From assembly GCA_943330925.2 (NCBI GenBank), contig CALQJP020000017.1, forward strand, positions 1 through 18,337: DNA of 18,337 nucleotides, read 5' to 3'. Every line of letters begins with the position of its first letter. Within the stretch, counting starts at the first letter, position 1. Source of the stretch: Chryseobacterium gleum. Its GTDB lineage: Bacteria > Bacteroidota > Bacteroidia > Flavobacteriales_D > Sanyastnellaceae. The notes beneath the pieces are model-generated. The model saw nothing but the letters and a program-made list of their open reading frames with translations. It did not search any database and was not told where the DNA came from. Of this stretch, positions 1 to 6,587 are shown piece by piece. The position numbers and the translations under genes are program-made.

Positions 1-588
1 CGCACGTTCGAAAATGCTGAAGCGCTGGCAAAAACGGCCGGTGGCAAAGCACTTTCATTGGATGAATTGAATGCATATACTGAAGGTTTCGATGCGCTGG
101 TTTCGTGCACCGGCTCTCCGGATATCATCGTGAACGAAGACTTGTACACCAACCTTCTTCAGGGAGAAAAAGATTCGAAACTGATTATTGACCTGGCCCT
201 TCCATGTGATGTAGCTCAGGGTATTTCAACCCGAGAGAATGTGCATTACTATGGAATGGAGCAAATCAAACAATGGGCGAACGAAAACATGCAGTTTCGT
301 GAACAAGCCATTGCCGATTGCATGCCTATCATACATCAAGGATTGCGCGACTTCGAGAAAGTACACAAAGAAAGACAGATAGAAAAAGCGATGGTTTCCA
401 TTCCCGAAACCATCAAAGAGATTCGCAACACTGCGCTGGGTTCCGTGTTCGCAAAAGATCTTGAAACGCTCGACGATCATTCGCGAGAAGTGCTTGAAAA
501 AATAGTCAACTACATCGAAAAAAAATACATCTCCATTCCCATGAAAATGGCCAAAGACGTATTGCTCGATGAGGTGAAAAAGAACTGA
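1..588 (+). CDS. hemA: Glutamyl-tRNA reductase, C-terminal part (5' end outside window)
   Basis: HemA reduces glutamyl-tRNA(Glu) with NADPH to glutamate-1-semialdehyde, the first committed step of C5-pathway tetrapyrrole synthesis, in the cytoplasm. The frame is open from base 1 and gives 195 residues ending KKN. The visible part is the end of the NADP-binding domain (RTFENAEALA, then FDALVSCTGSPD), the long linking helix around MEQIKQWANENMQFREQAI, and the C-terminal dimerisation domain ending IPMKMAKDVLLDEV. The N-terminal catalytic domain with its nucleophilic Cys lies upstream of the window. An internal TTG at 58 could be taken for a start, but the family match continues to the window edge, so this is a partial gene. 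hemC follows after 32 nt, which suggests one transcription unit. The identification is secure. Confidence 0.95.
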   Translation, partial: RTFENAEALAKTAGGKALSLDELNAYTEGFDALVSCTGSPDIIVNEDLYTNLLQGEKDSKLIIDLALPCDVAQGISTRENVHYYGMEQIKQWANENMQFREQAIADCMPIIHQGLRDFEKVHKERQIEKAMVSIPETIKEIRNTALGSVFAKDLETLDDHSREVLEKIVNYIEKKYISIPMKMAKDVLLDEVKKN

Positions 589-620
589 ACCGAGCCTTAC
601 TTTCGCACAAACTTTTCAGA

Positions 621-1517
621 TTGAAAAATCCCGTCATCATTGGCTCGCGAGGCAGCGACCTGGCTCTCTGGCAAGCGCATTTCGTGCAACAACAACTTCG
701 AGATGCGGGTGTTACTTCGGTTATCGAAATCATCAAAACCAAAGGCGACGCCATCCAGCATCTCAGCTTCGATAAAATTGAAGGCAAGGGTTTTTTCACC
801 AAAGAAATCGAAGAAGCTCTTCTTGCCGGAACCATCGACATCGCTGTGCATTCACACAAAGATCTTGAAACGCAATCGCCCGATGGCCTTGTAGTAGCAG
901 CCGTCAGCGAACGCGCCGATCCGCGCGAATTATTGCTCATTCGAAAGGAAGCGGTGGACCATAGTTCCAAATGGAGCCTGAAAAAAGACGCGCGCGTTGG
1001 CACGTCAAGCGCCCGCCGCAAAGCGCAGTTGCTGCAAGCAAGGCCCGATGCAACACCTGTCGACATCCGCGGCAACGTACCTACTCGCATCCAAAAACTT
1101 CGCAACGGAGATTTCGACGCTATTCTTCTGGCCAAAGCCGGCGTTGATCGTTTGCAACTCGATATTTCAGACCTGCACGCACTACCATTGCCAATTGATG
1201 AGCTCGTGCCGGCGCCGGCTCAAGGCGTGCTTGCCATTCAAACCCGAAGCAATGATGCGGAGCTCATTGCCATGCTCCATCAACTCAACGCTGCGCAAAT
1301 ACAACGCAGCATTCATATCGAACGACGCGTGCTCAACCAAATGCAAGGGGGCTGTCAACTGCCGCTCGGTGTGCATGCGCAATATCAGGAGAACGCATAC
1401 CATGTTTGGGTAGCTTACGCCTCGGCTTGGAACGCGCCGGTAACGCAATTCAACATTGCAGGAACCGACGAATTGCAGCTGATAGAAGAAATACTGCAAC
1501 GCATTCAACACCCTTGA
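621..1517 (+). CDS. hemC: Porphobilinogen deaminase (hydroxymethylbilane synthase)
   Basis: HemC joins four porphobilinogen molecules into hydroxymethylbilane in the cytoplasm. The 298-residue product has the family start IIGSRGSDLALWQA, the catalytic Asp81 in HSHKDLET (equivalent to E. coli Asp84), the Arg-rich substrate loops (GTSSARRKAQL, DIRGNVPTR), and the dipyrromethane-cofactor Cys245 in GGCQLPLG. The start is TTG at 621: no ATG lies between the hemA stop and the conserved N-terminus in this frame, and the length fits the family. A box TACTTTCG at 598-605 resembles the Bacteroidota -7 element and could be an internal promoter, but this is weak. The last bases overlap hemD as TTGA, so translation of the two is probably coupled. 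Confidence 0.97.
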   Translation: MKNPVIIGSRGSDLALWQAHFVQQQLRDAGVTSVIEIIKTKGDAIQHLSFDKIEGKGFFTKEIEEALLAGTIDIAVHSHKDLETQSPDGLVVAAVSERADPRELLLIRKEAVDHSSKWSLKKDARVGTSSARRKAQLLQARPDATPVDIRGNVPTRIQKLRNGDFDAILLAKAGVDRLQLDISDLHALPLPIDELVPAPAQGVLAIQTRSNDAELIAMLHQLNAAQIQRSIHIERRVLNQMQGGCQLPLGVHAQYQENAYHVWVAYASAWNAPVTQFNIAGTDELQLIEEILQRIQHP

Positions 1518-2182
1518 AAAGACGAGTCTTTATATCGCGAAACCCTATCGACTGTGAAGCAATTCGTGCATTTCTTCCAATAGAGTTTGAAGTAATTGCG
1601 CAATCGCTCATTGAAACCAAAGGAATTTCGTATGAAACTCCCATTCCACTAACCGACTGGATTTTCTTTTCATCATCAAACGCCGCTCGACATTTTTTCG
1701 AAAAGCATCCGCAACTCGACCAACAAAAGATAGCAGCCATTGGCGAGGCAACAGCGCAGGCAATTCGCAAGCATCACGCTGTCGATTTTATTGGAAATGC
1801 TTCTGATATTACCGATTCAGCCTATCGATTTGCTGAATCAATCGGCACTCAAACCGTCCTGTTTCCGATAGCTGCTGATAGCCTCAAACACATTCAGTCA
1901 GCCTTGCCGGCCGAACAGGTAATTGATCTTCCTGTGTATACTACAACAGAAAAAAGTCAGCACGTTGCTCCATGCGATGTGTACGTTTTTTCGAGTCCGA
2001 GCAATGTGCGGTCGTTTTTCCGAAGCAACAATTCAGCATTTCGCACGGATGCAAGCTGCATTGCGTTTGGTGAAGCTACTCGCGACGAATTGAACAAACA
2101 AGGTATCCAAGATGTGCTCATACCGCACTCGCTCGAACCGCATTCAATAGCCCACACAATAATTCAGGCCGTGCAGGGTTAA
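1514..2182 (+). CDS. hemD: Uroporphyrinogen-III synthase
   Basis: HemD closes hydroxymethylbilane to uroporphyrinogen III with inversion of ring D, the branch point to heme, siroheme and cobalamin. The frame can be read from an ATG at 1406, but that would overlap hemC by 112 nt and add 36 residues of low-complexity, non-family sequence. The TTG at 1514, which overlaps the hemC stop as TTGA, gives MKRRVFISRNP, the expected first strand of a HemD fold, and a 222-residue protein. Supporting segments are WIFFSSSNAARHFF, AAIGEATAQAI, DVYVFSSPSNVRSFF and CIAFGEATRDEL, the paired 'fork' motifs of the two-lobed enzyme. Family sequence conservation is low, so the call also rests on position directly after hemC. 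Confidence 0.92.
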   Translation: MKRRVFISRNPIDCEAIRAFLPIEFEVIAQSLIETKGISYETPIPLTDWIFFSSSNAARHFFEKHPQLDQQKIAAIGEATAQAIRKHHAVDFIGNASDITDSAYRFAESIGTQTVLFPIAADSLKHIQSALPAEQVIDLPVYTTTEKSQHVAPCDVYVFSSPSNVRSFFRSNNSAFRTDASCIAFGEATRDELNKQGIQDVLIPHSLEPHSIAHTIIQAVQG

Positions 2183-2195
2183 CGCTCCGGCATCT

Positions 2196-2203
2196 TATTT
2201 TTG
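2196..2203 (+). promoter_or_regulatory. Candidate -7 promoter box for the PorV/PorQ-like gene
   Basis: TATTTTTG fits the Bacteroidota TAnnTTTG element. It ends 5 nt before the ATG at 2209, so a start point at the usual distance would fall at or beside the A of ATG and make the message leaderless. No clear TTTG -33 partner is visible, so read-through from hemD is also possible. Confidence 0.4.
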
Positions 2204-2208
2204 AACCT

Positions 2209-3387
2209 ATGAACGTCTTGCGAATTTTGAGTGTAAACCTGCGCTCGGTTGTCACCGTTTTACTTGGCCTGCTACTGACTTTTTTCGGCAATTATGCGCT
2301 GGCTCAATCAACCGACCTTACGCCCAAATACTCCAACGAGTTTCTCAATATTGGAGTTGGCGCAAGAGCCCTCGGCATGTCGATGGCTCAAGTCGCTACG
2401 GTGAACGATGTTACAGCCGGTTACTGGAATCCCGCCGGAATAAACCACTTGGGCCCGCGATTGCAAGTAGCTGCCATGCACTCCGAATACTTTGCGGGTA
2501 TCGCCAAATTCGACTATGCCTCCATCGGCAAAGCGATTGACTCTTCGAGCGCAGCTGCATTCTCCATCATTCGTTTTGGTGTCGACGACATCCCCAACAC
2601 AACTGAGCTTATTGACGCAGGTGGAAACATTGACTATGACCGTATCACGAAATTTTCAGCGGTCGACTACGCCTTCATTTTCTCCTATGGCCGCAACGGT
2701 TGGCCTGTGAAGAAACAAACATCCGCTACCTCACAATCCATTATCGACCCGCTTCAACGAAGCAATCGATTTCGCTGGGGGGTGAATGCAAAGGTGATTT
2801 ACCGCCACATCGGCGACTTCGCAAGTGCATGGGGCTTTGGCTTGGATGCCGGCGCGCAATACGACGTCGATCGCTGGCACTTCGGAGCGGTGGCTAAAGA
2901 CATTACCTCCACCTTCAATGCCTGGTCATACTCCCTCAGCGATCGCACGAAAGAAGTTTTTCAAAACACCGGCAACGAAATACCCCAAAACGGACTCGAA
3001 ATCACACTGCCTCGTGTTGTTCTCGGCGCTGGTCGAAGTTTCGACATTAAAAAAATCACCTTACTCGCTGAAGTAAATGCAACCCTCACCACCGACGGCA
3101 AGCGCAATGTGCTCATCAGCGCCAACCCCGTGAGTGTCGACCCCAATCTGGGCATCGAGGCCATCTACAACAAAATCATTTTCGTGCGTGCAGGAGTTGG
3201 GAACATACAGCGCGTGAGCGATTTCGATCAAAGCACTTACCTCACGCTGCAACCCAACCTAGGCCTTGGTCTTCGTATTCGAAACCTGCAGATAGATTAC
3301 GCTCTTTCCGATATCGGCAACGTGAGCGATGTGCTCTACAGCAACGTATTCTCGTTGCGCATCGACATTGTAGGAAAGAAAAAATAG
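2209..3387 (+). CDS. PorV/PorQ-family outer-membrane beta-barrel protein
   Basis: The 392-residue protein has a long hydrophobic N-terminal signal sequence (about residues 12-31) with a likely signal peptidase I site ALA|QS near residue 33. The mature start carries the family signature FLNIGVGARALGMSMAQVATVNDVTAGYWNPAG, here split as FLNIGVGARALGMSMA followed by DVTAGYWNPAGI. The rest alternates short polar and aromatic strands as in a beta-barrel (for example FRWGVNAKVIYRHIGDF and WHFGAVAKDI). PorV and PorQ serve the type IX secretion system as shuttle or attachment-complex proteins. This sequence looks closer to the wider PorV/PorQ group (sometimes labelled PorV2) than to classical PorV, so an exact role is not claimed. 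It is 26 nt after hemD, with its own candidate promoter, and its stop is 1 nt from the convergent heme A synthase stop. Confidence 0.8.
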   Translation: MNVLRILSVNLRSVVTVLLGLLLTFFGNYALAQSTDLTPKYSNEFLNIGVGARALGMSMAQVATVNDVTAGYWNPAGINHLGPRLQVAAMHSEYFAGIAKFDYASIGKAIDSSSAAAFSIIRFGVDDIPNTTELIDAGGNIDYDRITKFSAVDYAFIFSYGRNGWPVKKQTSATSQSIIDPLQRSNRFRWGVNAKVIYRHIGDFASAWGFGLDAGAQYDVDRWHFGAVAKDITSTFNAWSYSLSDRTKEVFQNTGNEIPQNGLEITLPRVVLGAGRSFDIKKITLLAEVNATLTTDGKRNVLISANPVSVDPNLGIEAIYNKIIFVRAGVGNIQRVSDFDQSTYLTLQPNLGLGLRIRNLQIDYALSDIGNVSDVLYSNVFSLRIDIVGKKK

Positions 3388-3388
3388 A

Positions 3389-4411
3389 CTATGCTCTCTT
3401 AAACTGAATGCGCATCGCTGTGTAAAACACGAGCGCAAAGCAGAGCACTCCAAGCAGCAAATGCACGGGCTGCATAGGTGGCGGCATTTCGAGATACGCC
3501 AACACAACACCTACCAACATCTCCAGCAACAACACCAGCATTGCCCAGTTGTATTGAACCAAGCGCAAGGTTTCTTTCGCATTGAAATAAATCCAGCCTG
3601 CAAGCAGCAATATGAGAATGGAGAAGCTTCGGTGGATGTAAAAAATCGCAGGCAATGAGTCGATCCAGGTACTTCTATCATCCGTTGCCTTCGCTACGAC
3701 ATCAACCTCTTCGCGTACTTGTGTGCCCATCAAAATTTGAACAAACAACAATACTACCAGCGACCACATCGCTAAACGAAATACACGCTTCGTCTGAAAC
3801 ACTTCGTCTTCCTTACTCAATCGGAATACGATAATGGATAACAATGCGACAAGCGCAATACTTCCGACCATGTGGTAGGTAATCGAATTTTCGACCAGGT
3901 TGCCGTCCACCACCAACTTACCCAGCCAAGCCTCAAAACCGACCATGACATCGGTTAAAAAAGCGAGTAAAAAAATGGTCCAGTTCCTTTCACGGATAAG
4001 CAAGATCAAACTGAATAAAGAGAGCAGAAATACCGGGATTCCATAAACCACCGTAGCCAATCGGTTTACATATTCAACCCATGTATGCAGCACATTGAAA
4101 ATGGCATAATCATGCTTCGGGTATTTATGCCAATCGGAATGCTCAAAATTCTGCTCCGAAATAAAGGATGCGTTCGCTACCCACAACGTGTCGTTGCGCA
4201 GAATCATTTGTCCCTCTTCGTATGCGTGAGCGGGCATATATACCAAGGCTGCCTCATCGGTCGGAGGCACCAGATAACCAAAACACTTCGGCCAATCAGG
4301 ACAACCCATACCGCTTCCGGTCATGCGCACTACACTTCCTGCGATGATTACGACAAATGTGAGCACAAGTGAAACCTGCGCCAACAAACGAACGATGTTG
4401 CGAATACTCAT
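3389..4411 (-). CDS. ctaA: Heme A synthase, COX15/CtaA family
   Basis: This inner-membrane enzyme oxidises the C8 methyl of heme O to a formyl group, giving heme A for aa3/caa3 cytochrome oxidases. The 340-residue protein shows about eight hydrophobic segments in two similar halves. The first TM helix (SLVLTFVVIIAGSVVRMTGSG, written here as VVIIAGSVVRMTGSG) is followed by the external Cys pair Cys37/Cys43 in CPDWPKC. Candidate heme ligands are His180 (ITYHMVGS), His260 (YIHRSFS) and His317 (QPVHLLLG), plus catalytic-type Glu113 in HTWVEYVNRL. The position normally His in the ExxH-R motif is Asn116, with His109 nearby (see findings). It lies 3 nt after the metal-binding lipoprotein gene on the same strand and is probably translated from the same mRNA. 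The family assignment is firm. Confidence 0.93.
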   Translation of the reverse strand: MSIRNIVRLLAQVSLVLTFVVIIAGSVVRMTGSGMGCPDWPKCFGYLVPPTDEAALVYMPAHAYEEGQMILRNDTLWVANASFISEQNFEHSDWHKYPKHDYAIFNVLHTWVEYVNRLATVVYGIPVFLLSLFSLILLIRERNWTIFLLAFLTDVMVGFEAWLGKLVVDGNLVENSITYHMVGSIALVALLSIIVFRLSKEDEVFQTKRVFRLAMWSLVVLLFVQILMGTQVREEVDVVAKATDDRSTWIDSLPAIFYIHRSFSILILLLAGWIYFNAKETLRLVQYNWAMLVLLLEMLVGVVLAYLEMPPPMQPVHLLLGVLCFALVFYTAMRIQFKRA

Positions 4412-4414
4412 GAT

Positions 4415-4828
4415 TTATACAGCCGCGCCATTGCTTGCGGCCTTGTTTTGTAACCCGTGGTAATGCAAAACCTCCACCTTTGAAACAGTGTATTTACCAT
4501 CCGCAATTTTGCTTACGCATTCGATGAGTTTGTTCTCATCGGTAACGGTTGGATCAAATTCAACCTTCACGGTGTTTTCCGGACTATTCTCCGTAAACTC
4601 CAGTTCAGTTTTAATCACACCGGGAAGCGCGCGCAGGTCTTGTTGAATTTTCCCTCCGCATCCATCCGCGCACATCATACCGCCTATCGACATTTTCGCA
4701 ACGGTTTTGATTACTTCCGAATCGAGATCGCGGTGTTCGATAACCGTTTGAGGTTTGGCCGCCGGAGCCACTTCTCCGCACGAAGCAAAAGCAAAAGCTG
4801 TAATGAAGAGTACAAGATATTTCTGCAT
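4415..4828 (-). CDS. Lipoprotein with heavy-metal-associated (HMA) domain
   Basis: The 137-residue protein begins with a lipoprotein signal (MQKYLVLFITAFAFASC), so the mature form would be lipid-anchored at Cys17. An HMA-like ferredoxin fold follows from about residue 42 to 120. It has the metal loop GGMMCADGCGG with Cys53 and Cys57 spaced CxxxC rather than the classical CxxC, then a helix (IQQDLRALPGVI), strands (KTELEF, NTVKVEFD), and a second helix (NKLIECVSKI). A short His-containing tail (LHYHGL) could add ligands. HMA domains bind Cu(I) or other soft metals. Being first in a unit with heme A synthase suggests a link to cytochrome oxidase metallation or copper handling, but this is inference. 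Its promoter box is on the minus strand at 4854-4847. Confidence 0.86.
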   Translation of the reverse strand: MQKYLVLFITAFAFASCGEVAPAAKPQTVIEHRDLDSEVIKTVAKMSIGGMMCADGCGGKIQQDLRALPGVIKTELEFTENSPENTVKVEFDPTVTDENKLIECVSKIADGKYTVSKVEVLHYHGLQNKAASNGAAV

Positions 4829-4846
4829 AATAAACGTATTTCACGG

Positions 4847-4854
4847 CAAATGTA
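4847..4854 (-). promoter_or_regulatory. Candidate -7 promoter box for the HMA lipoprotein-ctaA unit
   Basis: On the minus strand the bases read TACATTTG, an exact TAnnTTTG match, 18 nt before the ATG at 4828. This predicts a short leader of roughly a dozen bases. A -33 TTTG is not evident. The box lies back to back with the promoter box of the divergent exporter gene. Confidence 0.55.
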
Positions 4855-4880
4855 ATGGCTCGGTTTACTCCACGGAGCGG

Positions 4881-4888
4881 TAACTTCG
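4881..4888 (+). promoter_or_regulatory. Candidate -7 promoter box for the EamA exporter
   Basis: TAACTTCG is one base from TAnnTTTG and ends 6 nt before the ATG at 4895, implying a leaderless or nearly leaderless mRNA. It shares the 66-nt divergent intergenic region with the minus-strand lipoprotein promoter. Confidence 0.4.
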
Positions 4889-4894
4889 CACCCC

Positions 4895-5788
4895 ATGCTG
4901 AAACAATCTCCACGCTCTCTCCATCTGGCAGCCATTGCCCTGTTGGCTCTCACATGGGGGAGTTCGTTTATTCTGATGAAGCATGCGCTCAAAGACGACC
5001 TCAACCAACCGGTATTAGCTCCCGAACAAGTTGCAGCAATGCGCATGGGCATAGCTGCCACTTTGCTGCTTCCCGTATCGCTGAGTGCATTTCGAAAAAT
5101 AAAAATTCAGGAATGGAAGTACCTCGCAGTGGTAGGTCTAATGGGAAGTGGCATCCCCGCCGTGCTTTTCACCACCGCGCAGCAGCATCTCGATAGCAGC
5201 CTTGCGGGCATACTCAATACGCTGACCCCCCTTTTTACTTTGCTCATTGGCATCGCATTCTTCCAAAAAGAATTCAAGAAGCTTCAGGTTGTAGGCGTTT
5301 TCATTGGGCTTGCAGGTGCAATTAGCCTCATTGTGCTTCAAGGAATGGGCAGTACCCAAAACCCATTGTTTGCCCTTCTCATTATTGTTGCCACCCTCTT
5401 CTACGGCATCAGTGTGAACACCATCTCAGCCAAAATACCCCACATCCACCCGCTCCACATTACCGCGCTCTCTCTGTTGCTCGCGGGCATACCCTGGACG
5501 CTCTATCTTGCACAAACCAACATCACTGAAATCGTTACTACTCATCCGCACGGATGGCAATCGGTTGGCTATGTAGTGGTGCTGGCCATTTTTGGAACAT
5601 GCATGGCCAACATGCTCTACTTCTGGCTTACACAGCAAACGTCGCCACTCTTCGCCTCTTCAGTAACCTACATTATGCCCATGGTGGCCATTGGATGGGG
5701 GCTCGACGACGGTGAATCGTTCGGACTTCTTCACCTGGGATGCGCATTGGTGGTGCTTACAGGAGTATGGCTGGCCAACAAAAAATAA
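4895..5788 (+). CDS. EamA/DMT-family transporter
   Basis: The 297-residue integral membrane protein has about ten hydrophobic segments arranged as two EamA repeats. The first begins ALLALTWGSSFILMKHAL, the typical first helix of drug/metabolite exporters, and includes GLMGSGIPAVLFTTAQQHLDS. The second includes FYGISVNTISAKI, GTCMANMLYFWLTQ and SPLFASSVTYIMPMVAIGWG, closing with GVWLANKK. Such proteins export amino acids, nucleobases or other small metabolites at the cytoplasmic membrane. The substrate cannot be read from sequence. It appears monocistronic: divergent from the lipoprotein upstream, and followed by the strong independent promoter of rplU. Only a T-rich stretch without a convincing GC stem (about 5789-5805) separates it from that promoter. 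Confidence 0.9.
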   Translation: MLKQSPRSLHLAAIALLALTWGSSFILMKHALKDDLNQPVLAPEQVAAMRMGIAATLLLPVSLSAFRKIKIQEWKYLAVVGLMGSGIPAVLFTTAQQHLDSSLAGILNTLTPLFTLLIGIAFFQKEFKKLQVVGVFIGLAGAISLIVLQGMGSTQNPLFALLIIVATLFYGISVNTISAKIPHIHPLHITALSLLLAGIPWTLYLAQTNITEIVTTHPHGWQSVGYVVVLAIFGTCMANMLYFWLTQQTSPLFASSVTYIMPMVAIGWGLDDGESFGLLHLGCALVVLTGVWLANKK

Positions 5789-5815
5789 GTTTTTCGTGTT
5801 TTTGCCCCCATTACG

Positions 5816-5848
5816 TTTGGTGCATTGCGCGTTGAGTCATTATATTTG
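5816..5848 (+). promoter_or_regulatory. Promoter of rplU-rpmA (TTTG-N21-TATATTTG)
   Basis: TTTG at 5816-5819 and TATATTTG at 5841-5848, separated by 21 nt, match both halves of the Bacteroidota housekeeping promoter (-33 TTTG, -7 TAnnTTTG). Transcription should start near 5853-5855, giving a leader of about 42 nt. This is the clearest promoter in the window. Confidence 0.8.
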
Positions 5849-5852
5849 CCAC

Positions 5853-5874
5853 CCTCTAAAAATAATTCTAGAGG
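5853..5874 (+). promoter_or_regulatory. Hairpin at the 5' end of the rplU leader
   Basis: CCTCTA (5853-5858) pairs perfectly with TAGAGG (5869-5874) across a 10-nt A/T-rich loop. It sits at or next to the predicted 5' end of the mRNA. It could protect the transcript end or be part of ribosomal-protein feedback. The sequence alone cannot tell these apart. Confidence 0.4.
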
Positions 5875-5896
5875 TAAATCATTAAAAATCAATACC

Positions 5897-6205
5897 ATGT
5901 ACGCTATCGTTGAAATAGCAGGGCATCAGTACAAAGTACAAAAAGATCAACAGATCTTCGTTAACCGTCTTCAAAGCGAAGAAGGTTCGAAAGTGTCGTT
6001 CGACAAGGTTCTCCTTGTTGACAACGGCGGAAAGATCACCGTTGGCGCCCCAGCTGTAGAAGGTATGAAGGTGACCGCTCGCGTAGAGAAACACCTCAAA
6101 GGAGACAAAGTAATCGTATTCAAAAAGAAGCGCCGCAAGGGTTACCAGAAGAAAAATGGTTTCCGTGCATATTTGACTTCGATCAAAATTGAATCAATCG
6201 GTTAA
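5897..6205 (+). CDS. rplU: 50S ribosomal protein L21
   Basis: L21 binds 23S rRNA in the large ribosomal subunit. The 102-residue product starts MYAIVEIAGHQYKVQ, the conserved N-terminus of the family, and ends with the typical KKRRKGYQKKNGFRAYLTSIKIESI. An in-frame reading from 5825 would run through the promoter and hairpin, so ATG 5897 is chosen. The usual rplU-rpmA order is kept, with 35 nt between the genes and a shared terminator after rpmA. Upstream of the ATG the leader is A-rich without a Shine-Dalgarno, normal for this phylum. Confidence 0.98.
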   Translation: MYAIVEIAGHQYKVQKDQQIFVNRLQSEEGSKVSFDKVLLVDNGGKITVGAPAVEGMKVTARVEKHLKGDKVIVFKKKRRKGYQKKNGFRAYLTSIKIESIG

Positions 6206-6240
6206 TTCAACATTTAGAATCCTATAACACCCCTAATACA

Positions 6241-6495
6241 ATGGCACACAAGAAAGGTGAAGGTAAAGTAAAGAACGGACGTGAGTCGGAAAGCAAGCGA
6301 CTCGGAGTAAAACTATACGGCGGTCAAGTATGTATTGCCGGTAACATCCTCGTGCGTCAGCGCGGCACCCGTCACAATGCAGGACTCAACGTTGGCATCG
6401 GCAAAGATCACACGCTCTTCGCGTTGGTTCCCGGTACTGTTGAATTCCGTAAAAGAAAAGACAACAAATCGTACGTTTCGGTTATCCCTGCATAA
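6241..6495 (+). CDS. rpmA: 50S ribosomal protein L27
   Basis: L27 reaches the peptidyl-transferase centre of the large subunit through its N-terminal tail. The 84-residue product begins MAHKKGEGKVKNGRESESKRLG and contains GGQVCIAGNILVRQRGT and GKDHTLFALVPGTVEF, all family hallmarks. The protein starts directly with AHKK, without the cleaved N-terminal extension found in Firmicutes. It is the second gene of the rplU operon and is followed by a strong intrinsic terminator at 6522-6559. Confidence 0.98.
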   Translation: MAHKKGEGKVKNGRESESKRLGVKLYGGQVCIAGNILVRQRGTRHNAGLNVGIGKDHTLFALVPGTVEFRKRKDNKSYVSVIPA

Positions 6496-6521
6496 GGCGT
6501 AGCCGGGCTCGATGATATTCC

Positions 6522-6559
6522 AACTCCCGCTCTCGCCACGTCGAGGACGGGAGTTTTTT
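6522..6559 (+). terminator. Intrinsic terminator after rplU-rpmA
   Basis: AACTCCCG (6522-6529) pairs with CGGGAGTT (6548-6555), with an inner CTCG/CGAG stem (6532-6535 with 6542-6545). A T run then continues to 6559 and beyond (ATTTT). This is a classical rho-independent terminator placed between rpmA and serS. Confidence 0.9.
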
Positions 6560-6574
6560 ATTTTAATTCGACCC

Positions 6575-6582
6575 TAAGTTTC
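6575..6582 (+). promoter_or_regulatory. Candidate -7 promoter box for serS
   Basis: TAAGTTTC is one base from TAnnTTTG and ends 5 nt before the ATG at 6588. A separate promoter is expected because a strong terminator lies immediately upstream. The spacing again predicts a leaderless message. Confidence 0.45.
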
Positions 6583-6587
6583 TATCC

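Noticed and set aside
506..1135. 209-codon antisense reading frame over hemC
   Set aside because: Shadow of hemC in another frame. The protein is Ser/Arg/Cys-rich without family features, while the sense strand has all HemC catalytic residues.
1406..1513. Longer hemD N-terminus starting at ATG 1406
   Set aside because: It would overlap hemC by 112 nt and encodes 36 residues unlike any HemD start. The TTG at 1514 gives the proper first strand and a normal length.
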